Source of the DNA: Nonomuraea typhae
Lineage (GTDB): Bacteria; Actinomycetota; Actinomycetes; Streptosporangiales; Streptosporangiaceae
Direction of reading: 5' to 3'
DNA: 64,000 nucleotides
NCBI RefSeq assembly: GCF_009760925.1
Contig: NZ_VRLV01000001.1
Span: 1,054,001-1,118,000 of the forward strand
The position numbers and the translations under genes are program-made. A model generated the notes under the pieces. It did not search any database and had not been told where the DNA came from. It worked only from the letters and a program-made list of their open reading frames with translations. Shown here piece after piece: positions 46,108 through 55,066 of the stretch. Position 1 is the first letter of the stretch; each line of letters opens with the position of its first letter.

Positions 46108-46536
46108 GTGACCCAGCTCCAGCCCGTCCAGGTGTACTTCGACGACCTCGACGCCATGGGCATGCTGCACAACTCCCGCTACGCCCTGCTCGTCGAGCGC
46201 GCCGTCTCCGCCTTCTGGACCGACCTCGGCTGGCGCTTCGACCCGGCGCAGTCGGCGTTCAAGGACGTCTTCTTGGCCGTGCGGGAGTTCAAGATCGTGT
46301 ACAACGCGCCGGTCCTGGGGGCGGGCGAGGTGCTCGTGGAGTTCTGGCTGGAGCGCATGGGGCGCACCAGCGGCGTGTACGGCTTCCGCGTCCTGTCGGC
46401 CGACGGCTCGGTGGTCCACGCCGAGGGGCACCGGGTCAACGTCAACCTCGACCCGGCCACGTTCCGGCCCGCGCCGTTCTCCGACGAGATCCGTGCGGCG
46501 GCCGCGGTCCTGCTGCGCGAGCCGGCCGCGCTGTGA
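46108..46536 (+). CDS. Hotdog-fold acyl-CoA thioesterase
   Basis: 142-residue 4HBT-type thioesterase. The catalytic-type segment VYFDDLDAMGMLHNSRYALLVER matches the D-x-x-G-x-x-x-N-x-x-Y pattern (Asp17 equivalent in 4-hydroxybenzoyl-CoA thioesterase; here DDLDAMG). GTG 46108 is chosen because CGGAGG is 7 bases upstream. Downstream member of the TetR operon. Specific acyl-CoA unknown. Confidence 0.85.
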   Translation: MTQLQPVQVYFDDLDAMGMLHNSRYALLVERAVSAFWTDLGWRFDPAQSAFKDVFLAVREFKIVYNAPVLGAGEVLVEFWLERMGRTSGVYGFRVLSADGSVVHAEGHRVNVNLDPATFRPAPFSDEIRAAAAVLLREPAAL

Positions 46537-46672
46537 GGGAAGAGGCACATCCCACCGGGTGACCGATGTTTCCCTCTCAGGGGAAATATCGTTACTGGTT
46601 TCCGCACGTGCGCCTGCCCGATCCGATGGCGTGTGCCACCATGGCGCGCAGTCGACGACGGGGAGACCGCGC

Positions 46673-48739
46673 ATGTGTGATGACCCGATGCTGCCCGAAC
46701 CGGTCGCGGGGGCGCTGCGGGAGTACTGCGGACTGCTGGGCGAGCACGGCATCACCTGGGGCGAACCGGAGGTCCACTACGTGCGGCTCTTCGCCCGCAG
46801 GCGCATCCTCCCGCCGCACCTCATGGGCCGCTTCTGGCGGGTGGCCTTCCACCGGCTGGCCGAGCGGCACCCCGGCGAATCACCGAACGACCTGGGCGCC
46901 CGCCTGGCCGAACCCGACTACGACGAGGTCCTGCGCGACACCCTGCGCGGCGACCTGCCCGCCCACGCCGCGGCCCTGCGCCTCGATCCGGGCGGCCACC
47001 TGCTGGAAGGCGGCCCCCGGGTCGTCCTGCGCGCGCACCCGCGCCGCCCGGTGGACCCGGTCCGGATCCCGCTGCTCGTCGACTCCCGGCGCGACGAACC
47101 GGCCACCGTCCGGATCGGCGGCTTATGCCGCGACATCCCGCCCCGCGGCGCCTGGCTCGCCGAGATCACCCCGGACGCCGACCTCACCCTCGACGGCGCC
47201 CCGGTGGACCTCGCGCCCCTGCTCAGGATCGCTCCAGCGGCCCGGCTCCGGCTCCGCTCGCCGTACCCCTGCCGATGGAGCGTCACCGGTGAGAACGGCC
47301 AGGGCTGGTTTCCCCACGGCGTGCCCCAGCGCCACGACTTCCACGGCCGCCCCTATTTCCACGGCGACGACCTGGCCCTCGACGTCCCCGCCGAGCCGCT
47401 CACCGTCACCGCCGCCCGCGGCATGGAGTACGACGAGGCCGGCACCGGCCTGACCCCGCGCCAGGGCCAGGAGCATCTGGTACGGCTGACGCCGCACCGC
47501 ATCTACCACGCGGCCGCCCGCGGATGGTACGGCGGCGACCTGCACACCCACCTCAACTGGGCCGGTGACCTGGTCGCCGCCCCCGCCGCGGCGGCGGCCG
47601 CCCAGCACGGCGAGGACCTGCACATCCTCAACCTGCTCGCCGGGAACGTGGCCGGGGCCAGGGTGTACGACCGCGAGGCGCTCGAGCACTGGATCGGGCG
47701 CGACCTGCCCTGGTCCGACGCCACCCACATCGCCAGGATGGGCGCGGAGTACCGCAACGACCTGCTCGGCCACGCCTACGCCTTCGGCCTGACGGGCCGC
47801 CCCGGCCGCCTGCACTCCGGCTTCGACGGCGACGCCGACTGGCCGCCCAACTCCGCCGGCCTGGCCGAGCTGCGCGAGCTGGGGGCGCTGCTCGGCTACA
47901 GCCACCCGTTCGGCCTGCCGGTCCGCGACGACGACCCGGCCGGGGCGCTGTTCGGGCCGGTGGCCCGCGACTGCACGGCCAGGGAGCTCGTCGCCGACGC
48001 CGCACTCGGCCTGGTGGACAGCCTGGACGTGCTCACGCACGCCTCCATCCCGGCCACGGCCGCCGTCTACCGCCGCCTGCTCGGGGCGGGCAACCTCCTC
48101 GCCGTCACCGCGGGCACCGACACGATGATCTCCTTCACCCGCTCGGACAACCAGTCGAACCCGCCGGGCTGGGCCCGCGTCTACGCCCGGGTGGACGGCG
48201 TGCTGAGCGCCGAGTCGTTCGCCGCCGCCGTCCGCGCCCGCCGCACGTTCGCCACGACCGGGCCGTGGCTGGAGCTGTCGGTGGACGGCCACGGCCCGGG
48301 CGCGGTGATCGAGGCGGAGCCGGGGCGGCGGCTGTCGGTCACCGCGACCGCGATCGGCCCGGAGGTGAGCGCGGTGCGCATCCGCACTGCCGACGGCGTG
48401 CGCGCGGGCGCGGGCCGGCTCGGCGGCGGTGACGACGCGCTGACCGTCACCGCCGAGCTGGACGTCGCCGAGCCCACGTACGTGCTGGCCGAGGCCCTGT
48501 GCGAGGCCCACCCGCGCACGCTCACCACCTGCGGGTACGCGCTGACGAGCCCCGTGCACGTGGACGTGGCGGGCCGGCGGGTGGCGCGCGGCCCGGACGT
48601 GCGCTGGTGCCTGGACTGGCTGGACCTGCTGGAGGATCTGGTCAGAACCCGGGCCCGGCTGCCGAAGCCGGGCCAGCTCGGCGACCACCTGACGGTGATC
48701 GAGCGGGCCAGGGAGGTCTACCGCGCCCGGCTAAGCTGA
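46673..48739 (+). CDS. CehA/McbA-like PHP metallohydrolase
   Basis: 688 residues. The C-terminal half is a PHP-like hydrolase: GGDLHTHLNWAGD supplies the HxH pair, GYSHPFGLP another His and AVTAGTDTMISF the Asp. An N-terminal region of about 300 residues has no recognisable motif and may be beta-rich. CehA and McbA are carbaryl esterases/hydrolases; the true substrate here is open. ATG 46673 has GGGGAGA upstream; earlier in-frame codons overlap the thioesterase gene. Confidence 0.82.
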   Translation: MCDDPMLPEPVAGALREYCGLLGEHGITWGEPEVHYVRLFARRRILPPHLMGRFWRVAFHRLAERHPGESPNDLGARLAEPDYDEVLRDTLRGDLPAHAAALRLDPGGHLLEGGPRVVLRAHPRRPVDPVRIPLLVDSRRDEPATVRIGGLCRDIPPRGAWLAEITPDADLTLDGAPVDLAPLLRIAPAARLRLRSPYPCRWSVTGENGQGWFPHGVPQRHDFHGRPYFHGDDLALDVPAEPLTVTAARGMEYDEAGTGLTPRQGQEHLVRLTPHRIYHAAARGWYGGDLHTHLNWAGDLVAAPAAAAAAQHGEDLHILNLLAGNVAGARVYDREALEHWIGRDLPWSDATHIARMGAEYRNDLLGHAYAFGLTGRPGRLHSGFDGDADWPPNSAGLAELRELGALLGYSHPFGLPVRDDDPAGALFGPVARDCTARELVADAALGLVDSLDVLTHASIPATAAVYRRLLGAGNLLAVTAGTDTMISFTRSDNQSNPPGWARVYARVDGVLSAESFAAAVRARRTFATTGPWLELSVDGHGPGAVIEAEPGRRLSVTATAIGPEVSAVRIRTADGVRAGAGRLGGGDDALTVTAELDVAEPTYVLAEALCEAHPRTLTTCGYALTSPVHVDVAGRRVARGPDVRWCLDWLDLLEDLVRTRARLPKPGQLGDHLTVIERAREVYRARLS

Positions 48740-48745
48740 TCAACG

Positions 48746-49684
48746 ATGGACGTCAAGAACCTCCTGCGCGAGCATCCCGCCTGGCTGGCGCACCTCGAAT
48801 CGCTGGGGAGCATCGAGGCCCGCTTCCCCGCCGACCCGATGACCGAGCTGATGCGGCTGACCGTGCCGCACGAGGACGTCGCGGGCGTGCTCGCGAGCGT
48901 GCCCGAGCCCGGCACCTCGCACCGGTGGCTGCTGGAACGCTGCGTGCACTCGCTGGTCTCCACCATGGGCGGCTTCGACCGCCCGCCGGCCTTCCCCTAC
49001 GTGCCCGAGCTGGGCCCGTACTTCTTCGTGCACGCCTTCATGGCCGCCCTGCCGTACACCCGCGACTATCACCGCGAGCACGGCGTCCCCGAGGACGTGT
49101 CGCAGGCGACCTTCGCCGACCTCGGCCGCAACATGGCCGTGCACCGCAAGCGGCACGGCACGGCCGGGCTGCACGCGCCGTTCTGGTTCATGCTGCACAC
49201 CCGCGGCCTGCTCTACCAGCTCGGGCGGCTGCAGTTCGAGCGGGCGCGGCTGGGCCAGACCACGCTGCGGCGCGCGGTGGAGGACGGGGCGCCGGTGGGG
49301 CCGGAGGGGCTGGCGGTGGCCGTGCACATCCCCGACTTCCACGGGCCGGTGACCCCGGCAGCCTGCACGGACTCCTTCGAGCGGGCCCGGGTGTTCTTCC
49401 CCAAGCACTTCCCCGAGGAGGACCTGCGGGTGGCGACCTGCCACTCGTGGATGCTCGACGACCAGCTCGGGCGCCACCTTCCCGCCACGTCCAACATCCT
49501 CGCCTTCCAGCGCCGCTTCCGCCTGCTGCACCGCTTCGACGACAGCGGAATGATGGAGTTCGTCTTCGGCGCGGACGCGAAGGCCGACCCGCTGCCGCGC
49601 CGCACCAGCCTGGAGCGCGCGATCGGCGACCACCTCGCCGCGGGCGGCACCTGGTACGGCACAGCCGGCTGGCTGGCCCTTTAA
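48746..49684 (+). CDS. Acyltransferase with NAT_N and GNAT_C-like domains
   Basis: 312-residue protein of the actinobacterial acyltransferase group with an alpha-helical N-terminal domain (about 1-130) and a C-terminal GNAT-like half (about 140-305). Landmarks are GPYFFVHAFMAALPYTRDYH, AVHIPDFHGPVTPAACTDSF and HSWMLDDQLGRHLPATSNI. Substrate unknown. The start is 6 bases after the previous stop. Its stop overlaps the convergent TetR gene by 4 bases. Confidence 0.7.
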   Translation: MDVKNLLREHPAWLAHLESLGSIEARFPADPMTELMRLTVPHEDVAGVLASVPEPGTSHRWLLERCVHSLVSTMGGFDRPPAFPYVPELGPYFFVHAFMAALPYTRDYHREHGVPEDVSQATFADLGRNMAVHRKRHGTAGLHAPFWFMLHTRGLLYQLGRLQFERARLGQTTLRRAVEDGAPVGPEGLAVAVHIPDFHGPVTPAACTDSFERARVFFPKHFPEEDLRVATCHSWMLDDQLGRHLPATSNILAFQRRFRLLHRFDDSGMMEFVFGADAKADPLPRRTSLERAIGDHLAAGGTWYGTAGWLAL

Positions 49685-50496
49685 CGGGCCTCCAGCAGCC
49701 GGGCGATGCCGTCCAGGTGCAGCCGGAGGCTGAACTCGAAGATCTCGTCCAGGTCGGAGAGGTCGGCCATGACCCCGGGGTCGCCGCCCAGCGCGGCCTG
49801 CCTCGGATAGCGGCCGGGGCCCAGTTCGGCGAGGGCGGCGGGCACCTGGACCGTGCGCCACTGGCCGAGCGTGCCGCGCCGCTCGGCGGTGATCTCGCTG
49901 ACCCGCAGCAGCGCCAGGCCCTGCAGGAGGCCGCTGACGCCGAGGTAGAGGCGGTGCACGGTCACGGGATCGAGGCCGAGGCCGTCGAAGGCGCCGAGCC
50001 CGCGTTCGAACTGGGCCAGCAGGCTGGGCACGAGCGGCGGCCGGACGGTCGCGATGATCTCCAGGACCCACGAATGCCGGGAGTAGAGCGCCCACTCCCA
50101 GCGGGCGGCGGACTCGAGTGCGGCCCGCCAGCCGCCGTGCTCGCGTGCGCCGGGGTCCTGCTCGCGGAAGACGGCCTCGACCATCAGGCCGGTCAGCTCG
50201 TCCTTGCCGGCGAGGTGGGTGTACAGCGACATCACCTTGACGCCGAGCGCGGTGGCGACATGCCGCATGGACAGGCTCTCCAGGCCGTGCGCGTCGGCGA
50301 TCAGGATGGCCGAGCGCACGATCCGGTCCCGGGACAGGCCGGGGTCGGCGGGGCGGCGGGCGGGGGGCGCCGGGGTGGCGCGCGTGTGGAGGCGGGCCCG
50401 GTAGGCGCGGGCCTGGCAGGCGCGGGAGCAGTAGCGGGGCTTGCGGCCGCGGGCGGGGACGTCGAGCGGACTCCCGCACTCCACGCATGACGCCAT
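49681..50496 (-). CDS. TetR regulator with N-terminal zinc ribbon
   Basis: 271 residues. The first 35 carry four Cys in CVECGSPLD and RYCSRACQAR, a zinc-ribbon-like module, fused to a TetR DNA-binding domain (about 55-105: IVRSAILIADAHGLESLSMR, VKVMSLYTHLAGKDEL) and a TetR_C_1 type ligand domain. ATG 50496 has GAGAGGTG upstream. It is divergent from an MFS pump and the intergenic region holds several copies of its probable operator. Confidence 0.88.
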   Translation of the reverse strand: MASCVECGSPLDVPARGRKPRYCSRACQARAYRARLHTRATPAPPARRPADPGLSRDRIVRSAILIADAHGLESLSMRHVATALGVKVMSLYTHLAGKDELTGLMVEAVFREQDPGAREHGGWRAALESAARWEWALYSRHSWVLEIIATVRPPLVPSLLAQFERGLGAFDGLGLDPVTVHRLYLGVSGLLQGLALLRVSEITAERRGTLGQWRTVQVPAALAELGPGRYPRQAALGGDPGVMADLSDLDEIFEFSLRLHLDGIARLLEAR

Positions 50497-50545
50497 TTCA
50501 TCACACCTCTCTACTTGTGACGAAATCATAGTATCCGTGATGAAA
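50496..50545. promoter_or_regulatory. Repeated operator TGTGAYGAAA for zinc-ribbon TetR
   Basis: Three copies of TGTGAYGAAA-like sequence: minus strand 50505-50496, plus strand 50516-50525 and plus strand 50536-50545 (first base C). The outer two form a perfect 8-base inverted repeat TTTCATCA/TGATGAAA. A fourth related site, TTGTGAAATATCACG, lies near 50575-50590. The region serves the TetR gene and the divergent MFS gene. Confidence 0.6.
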
Positions 50546-50611
50546 AAGGCCGAGATAGGGCTATCCGTATGGTGTTGTGAAATATCACGTACAGCGTATG
50601 GAGGAATGGAT

Positions 50612-52111
50612 ATGACCGTCACAGAAAGCGGCGCCAGAGCGGGATGGCGGCCGTGGGCCGGGCTGGCGATCCTCATGCTGCCCGTCCTGCTCATCTCGAT
50701 CACGGTGACCGTGCTCTTCTTCGCCCTGCCCGCGCTGACCGCGGCCCTGGAGCCGACCGGCACGCAGCAGCTGTGGATCGTGGACGTCTACGCCTTCCTG
50801 CTGGCCGGGCTCCTCATCCCCATGGGCAACCTGGGCGACCGGATCGGCCGCAGGCGCCTGCTGCTGACCGGCGCGGTCGCCTTCGGCCTCACCTCGGCCC
50901 TGGCGGCCTACGCGCCCAGCGCCGAGCTGCTCATCGTCGCCCGCGGCCTGCAGGGCGCCGCCGCGGCCACGCTGATGCCGCCCACGCTCGCCCTCATCCG
51001 GGTGCTGTTCACCCATGCACGCCGGCTTCAGCTGGCCATCGCCGTCTGGGCAGCCGTCTTCACCCTCGGCAGCGTGACCGGGCCGATCGTCGGCGGCTGG
51101 CTGCTGGAGACGTTCTGGTGGGGCGCGGTCTTCCTGGTCAACGTGCCGATCATGCTCCTGCTTCTGCTGCTCGGGCCGCTGCTGCCGGAGTACCGCAACC
51201 CGGAGCCGGGCAGGTTCGACCTCCTCAGCGCGCTGCTCGTCCTCCTGGCCGCGCTGCCGATCGTGTACGCCGTGAAGAAGGCCGCCGAGCAGGACCACAC
51301 GCCCGCGACGTGGGGCGCCGCCGTGGCCGGGCTGGTCTTTCTGGCGGCGTTCCTGGGCCGCCAGAGGGCGCTGGCCGACCCCATGCTCGACCTGGCGCTC
51401 TTCCGGCGGCGGGACTTCACGCTCGCGCTCCTGGCCGCCACGCTCGCGGTCTTCGCCCTGGTCGGGACGTTCTACTTCATCACCCAGTACCTCATGTCCG
51501 TGCTCGGCCTGAGCCCCCTCGCGGCCGGGCTGATGACCGTGCCCGCGGCGCTCAGCTCGGCGGCCGGATCGGTGCTCGGTGCGGCGCTGACCCGGTGGAT
51601 CCGCCCCGGCCACGTCATGGGCTCCGGCATGATCCTGGGGGCCGGAGGCTTCCTGCTGATCGCCCGCCTGGACGGCCAGAGCGGCCTGCCCCTGCTGTTC
51701 GGCGCGTTGTTCCTGCTCGGCTGGGGGATCGGCGCGGTGCAGGCGCTGGCCTCCACCCGGGTCCTGGCCGCGGCGCCGCCCGAGAAGGCGGGTGCGGCCT
51801 CCGGCCTGTTCGAGTCGGCCACCGAGTTCGGGCAGGCGCTCGGCGCGGCCGTGCTCGGCAGCGTCGGCATGGCCGTCTACCGGTCCTCGCTGGCCGCGAC
51901 CGTGCCGCCGGGAGTGCCGGAGCGGAGCGCCGCGGTGGCGGGGGAGACCCTCGGCGGCGCGCTGGCGGTGGCCGGTGAGCTCGCCGGAGACGTGGGTACG
52001 GCCCTGGCCGCCGCGGCCCGCGCCGCGTACGTGGACGGCATGCAGACCGCCGCCTACGCCGGCGCGGCGACCATGCTGATCATGGGGCTCGCCGTCCTCC
52101 GGGTCCGATAG
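50612..52111 (+). CDS. MFS drug/proton antiporter (DHA2-like)
   Basis: 499-residue 14-helix major facilitator. Motif A is GNLGDRIGRRRLLL; motif C-like GSVTGPIVGGWLLE. The pattern matches the QacA/SmvA multidrug exporters. GGAGGAA lies 5 bases before the ATG. It is presumably repressed by the divergent TetR protein until a toxic ligand binds. Substrate unknown. Confidence 0.92.
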   Translation: MTVTESGARAGWRPWAGLAILMLPVLLISITVTVLFFALPALTAALEPTGTQQLWIVDVYAFLLAGLLIPMGNLGDRIGRRRLLLTGAVAFGLTSALAAYAPSAELLIVARGLQGAAAATLMPPTLALIRVLFTHARRLQLAIAVWAAVFTLGSVTGPIVGGWLLETFWWGAVFLVNVPIMLLLLLLGPLLPEYRNPEPGRFDLLSALLVLLAALPIVYAVKKAAEQDHTPATWGAAVAGLVFLAAFLGRQRALADPMLDLALFRRRDFTLALLAATLAVFALVGTFYFITQYLMSVLGLSPLAAGLMTVPAALSSAAGSVLGAALTRWIRPGHVMGSGMILGAGGFLLIARLDGQSGLPLLFGALFLLGWGIGAVQALASTRVLAAAPPEKAGAASGLFESATEFGQALGAAVLGSVGMAVYRSSLAATVPPGVPERSAAVAGETLGGALAVAGELAGDVGTALAAAARAAYVDGMQTAAYAGAATMLIMGLAVLRVR

Positions 52112-52124
52112 CCCGCGCAATCCT

Positions 52125-52160
52125 CTGGCCGCATGTGCTAAATTCTGGCCATGCGGTCAG
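52125..52160. promoter_or_regulatory. Inverted repeat over the start of a TetR gene
   Basis: CTGGCCGCAT (52125-52134) and ATGCGGTCAG (52151-52160) form a dyad with 9 of 10 arm matches; the right arm covers the ATG of the TetR gene. TAAATT (52139-52144) sits between the arms as a -10 box, so binding would block a leaderless transcript. Confidence 0.55.
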
Positions 52161-52762
52161 AAAATAAGCCCGAAGGTCAGAGAACCTTCATCGAGGAGGC
52201 CAGGCGAGCGCAGATCATCGCCGCCACCATCGAGGTCCTGGCCGAGGCGGGCTTCGCCGGCGCGTCCCTGGCGGCCATCGCCAAGCACGCCGGCATCAGC
52301 AAAGGCGTCATCTCCTACCACTTCGCCGGCAAGAACGAGCTGATGGAGGAGGTCGTCGAGCAGGTCTACACCCGGATCGCCGAGCACGTCGTGTCCCGCA
52401 TGCAGAGCGGGACCACGGCGAAGGAGCTGCTGCGCACGCACATTCTGGCCGTCGCCGAACACATGCGGGACAACCGCGCCCAGGTCAAGGCGCTCGGGGA
52501 GATCTTCACCAACCTCCGCGACGACAAGGGCGGGCTCCGCTACGGCATGCACACCGATGAAGTGCTCTACCAGGGGCTGGAGACCATCTACCAGTGGGGT
52601 CAGGAGAACGGCGAGTTCCGCCCCTTCGATCGCCGGATCATGGCCGTCACCCACAACGCGGCCGTCAACGCCATGTTCGCCTACTGGGTGATCACCCCTG
52701 GGCACGACCTCGACGCACACGCGAACGAGCTGGCCGACCTCTTCGAAAGGGCTGTCACGTGA
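52151..52762 (+). CDS. TetR family transcriptional regulator
   Basis: 203 residues with a TetR DNA-binding domain EEARRAQIIAATIEVLAEAG to ISKGVISYHFAGKNEL and a helical C-terminal domain. Autoregulation via the dyad at 52125-52160 is likely. The stop overlaps the start of the acyltransferase gene (GTGA), so both are one operon and the regulator probably controls it. Confidence 0.92.
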   Translation: MRSENKPEGQRTFIEEARRAQIIAATIEVLAEAGFAGASLAAIAKHAGISKGVISYHFAGKNELMEEVVEQVYTRIAEHVVSRMQSGTTAKELLRTHILAVAEHMRDNRAQVKALGEIFTNLRDDKGGLRYGMHTDEVLYQGLETIYQWGQENGEFRPFDRRIMAVTHNAAVNAMFAYWVITPGHDLDAHANELADLFERAVT

Positions 52763-53829
52763 CAACCTCGACGCGCACCCGGCTCCTGGGCATCGACAAC
52801 CTGCGCATCGTGCTCACCGTACTCGTGGTCATCCACCACGCGGCGGTCACCTACGGCAACATCCCCGCCTGGTACCACCACGAGCCCGCCCGGGACGGCA
52901 CCGGCCTCGTCCTGGACGTCCTGGTCATGTTCAACCAGGCGTTCTTCATGGGCTTCTTCTTCCTCATCGCCGGCTTCTTCACCCCGGCCTCCCACGACCG
53001 CAAGGGCTCGGGAGCGTTCCTGCGCGACCGGCTCAAGCGGCTCGGCATCCCGCTGCTGGTCTACCTGCTCGTGCTGCGCCCGTGGGTCATGCTCGGCTTC
53101 TACGACGGCTCCATCCCGTACTGGCTCTTCTACATCGGCTCCTGGGACCCGGGCCCCATGTGGTTCGTGGAGGTCCTGCTCGTCTTCTCCGCCTGCTACG
53201 TCCTGTGGCGACGCTCCGGGCGCCCGGCCGAGGTACGGCAGAGCCCGCTGAGCCTGCGGGCGATCGTGGTGTTCACCGCGGCGTTGTCCCTGGCCGTGTT
53301 CGCCTGGCGGTTCCTGGTGCCGGTCGGGCAGTACTGGCCGATCGTCGGCCTGCCCACCCCGTCCTTCCTGCCGCAGTACGCCGCCATGTTCGCCGTGGGC
53401 GCCCTGGCCTACCGGCGCGGCTGGTACACCTCGCTGCCCCCGGCGGCGGCCACGTGGGGTCTCATCGCGGCCGGCGTCACCTCCGCGGTGCTGCTACCGG
53501 TCGGGCAGGTGCTGACCCAGGGCTGGGCCGCCCAGCTGGCGAGCGCGGCCTGGGAGACGTCCTTCGCCGTCTCGATGGCCATCGGGCTGAGCGTGTGGTT
53601 CCGCGAGCGCTTCAACACCCAGGGCCCGATCGGCAGGTTCCTGGCCGAGAACGCGTTCACCGTCTACATCATCCACCCGCTCGTGCTGGTCGGCGTCGCC
53701 CTCCTGCTGTCCGGCCTGCACACGCTCGCGGTGGTCAAGTTCGCCGTCCTCGTGCTGATCGCGCTGCCGGTGTGCTGGAAGCTGGCCTCGCTGGTGCGCA
53801 AGATCCCCGCGGCCAGGAGGATCCTGTGA
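52759..53829 (+). CDS. Membrane acyltransferase (acyltransferase 3 family)
   Basis: 356-residue integral membrane protein with about ten hydrophobic segments. IDNLRIVLTVLVVIHHAAV contains the essential His of the acyltransferase-3 family (DxLRxxxxxxVxxxH pattern); VYIIHPLVL in the penultimate helix is also conserved. It is like OpgC/glucan-modifying acyltransferases, so it may acylate a cell-surface sugar or lipid. GTG start overlaps the TetR stop. Confidence 0.88.
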   Translation: MTTSTRTRLLGIDNLRIVLTVLVVIHHAAVTYGNIPAWYHHEPARDGTGLVLDVLVMFNQAFFMGFFFLIAGFFTPASHDRKGSGAFLRDRLKRLGIPLLVYLLVLRPWVMLGFYDGSIPYWLFYIGSWDPGPMWFVEVLLVFSACYVLWRRSGRPAEVRQSPLSLRAIVVFTAALSLAVFAWRFLVPVGQYWPIVGLPTPSFLPQYAAMFAVGALAYRRGWYTSLPPAAATWGLIAAGVTSAVLLPVGQVLTQGWAAQLASAAWETSFAVSMAIGLSVWFRERFNTQGPIGRFLAENAFTVYIIHPLVLVGVALLLSGLHTLAVVKFAVLVLIALPVCWKLASLVRKIPAARRIL

Positions 53830-53877
53830 GCGCGCCCTGACCCGGAACCCCCCGTGCCCCGCCGGTGTATCGCAGAC

Positions 53878-54405
53878 ATGAGACGAACGACCCTCGCCAC
53901 CGCGGCGCTGCTCCTGAGCGGCTGCACCGCCGCCACCGGCGGCACGCTCTCCACGACACCCACGACGGCCGCGGCCGTGCGTGAGCCCCCCGGGCAGCGC
54001 ATCTGCGCCGGCGCCAACCAGCAGGACTTCGACCCCGGCCTCGGCTCCCGCATCGTCACCTCGGGCCCGGCCGCCCTGCTCGCCTTCGTCCTGGCCCAGC
54101 GCCCCAGCCCGACGGCGACGGTGCGCAGCTTCAAGCTCGCCGTGCGCGCCGAGCCGGGCGCCGACTTCACCGTCACCACGGGCACGTCCGGCACCGCCCT
54201 GCTGTTCGACCGGGCGAGGTACCGCGCCGACAACACCTACACCCTGGCCGACGGCGCCCCCTCCTACCGCTTCACCGGCTGCCCCGACCGGCGCGCGCTG
54301 TGGGTGGGCAGCATCCTGACCACCGGCCCGGCCACGGTCTCGCTCACCATCCGGTACGGCGCGGCCGTCCGCGAGATCACGGTCACCGCCTACGAGAGAC
54401 GGTGA
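53878..54405 (+). CDS. Putative lipoprotein
   Basis: 175 residues. The lipobox is LLLSGC at residues about 12-17, followed by a Thr-rich stretch and a domain with Cys at about 44 (RICAGANQ) and 133 (FTGCPDRR) that may form a disulfide. The rest is predicted beta-rich. I recognise no family. ATG 53878 is preferred over 53854 because it begins directly with the basic n-region of the signal. Confidence 0.75.
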   Translation: MRRTTLATAALLLSGCTAATGGTLSTTPTTAAAVREPPGQRICAGANQQDFDPGLGSRIVTSGPAALLAFVLAQRPSPTATVRSFKLAVRAEPGADFTVTTGTSGTALLFDRARYRADNTYTLADGAPSYRFTGCPDRRALWVGSILTTGPATVSLTIRYGAAVREITVTAYERR

Positions 54406-54436
54406 TGCCCGGCGGCGATTGGGCAGTATGGGGTGT

Positions 54437-55066
54437 ATGCGACTCCGTTCCCGCCTGCACCGCTGGGACAAGCGCCTGTTCAAGGCCGTGGCCAAGGCGC
54501 ACCTGCCGGGACTCGAGGGCGTCCTCCCGCCGCTGTCCCGGGCGGCCGACAACTGGGTGCTCTGGGGCGTGATCTCGGGCGGGCTGGCCTTCACCGGCCG
54601 CCGCAGGCTGCGCCGCGCCGCCACCCGCGGCATGCTGGCGATCAGCCTGGCCAGCCCGCTGGCGAACCTGGCCGGCAAGCCCGCCTTCAAGCGCAAGCGC
54701 CCGCTGGCCGACATGCTCCCGCTGTCCAGGGTCCTGAAGACGCCGCTGTCGGCCTCCTTCCCGTCCGGTCACTCGGCCGCGGCCGCCGCCTTCGCCACCG
54801 CCGTGGCCATGGAGGCGCCGCGGCGGGTCAGCGTGCCCGTGGGCGTGGTCGCCGGCGCGGTGTGCTTCTCCCGCGTGTACACCGGCGTGCACTACCCGGG
54901 CGACGTGCTGGCCGGGGCGGCCATCGGCGTGGCCGCCGGGTTGTTCACCCGGTGGCTGTGGCCCAGGGCGGGCGAGGCCGTCCTCGTGCTGAGGAAGACC
55001 CCGCCGCGCGCGGCCGTACGGGAAGAGCGGGAGGACCCGCCCGCGAGTGCGGATCAGCCGGAGTAG
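54437..55066 (+). CDS. PAP2 family phosphatase
   Basis: 209-residue membrane-associated phosphatase with all three PAP2 motifs: KRKRPLADM (KxxxxxxRP), FPSGHSAAAAAF (PSGH) and SRVYTGVHYPGDVLAG (SRxxxxxHxxxD). It likely dephosphorylates phosphatidate, undecaprenyl diphosphate or a related lipid. ATG 54437 has a leaderless-type upstream region. Its 3' end overlaps the convergent acyl-CoA synthetase gene by 13 bases. Confidence 0.92.
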   Translation: MRLRSRLHRWDKRLFKAVAKAHLPGLEGVLPPLSRAADNWVLWGVISGGLAFTGRRRLRRAATRGMLAISLASPLANLAGKPAFKRKRPLADMLPLSRVLKTPLSASFPSGHSAAAAAFATAVAMEAPRRVSVPVGVVAGAVCFSRVYTGVHYPGDVLAGAAIGVAAGLFTRWLWPRAGEAVLVLRKTPPRAAVREEREDPPASADQPE

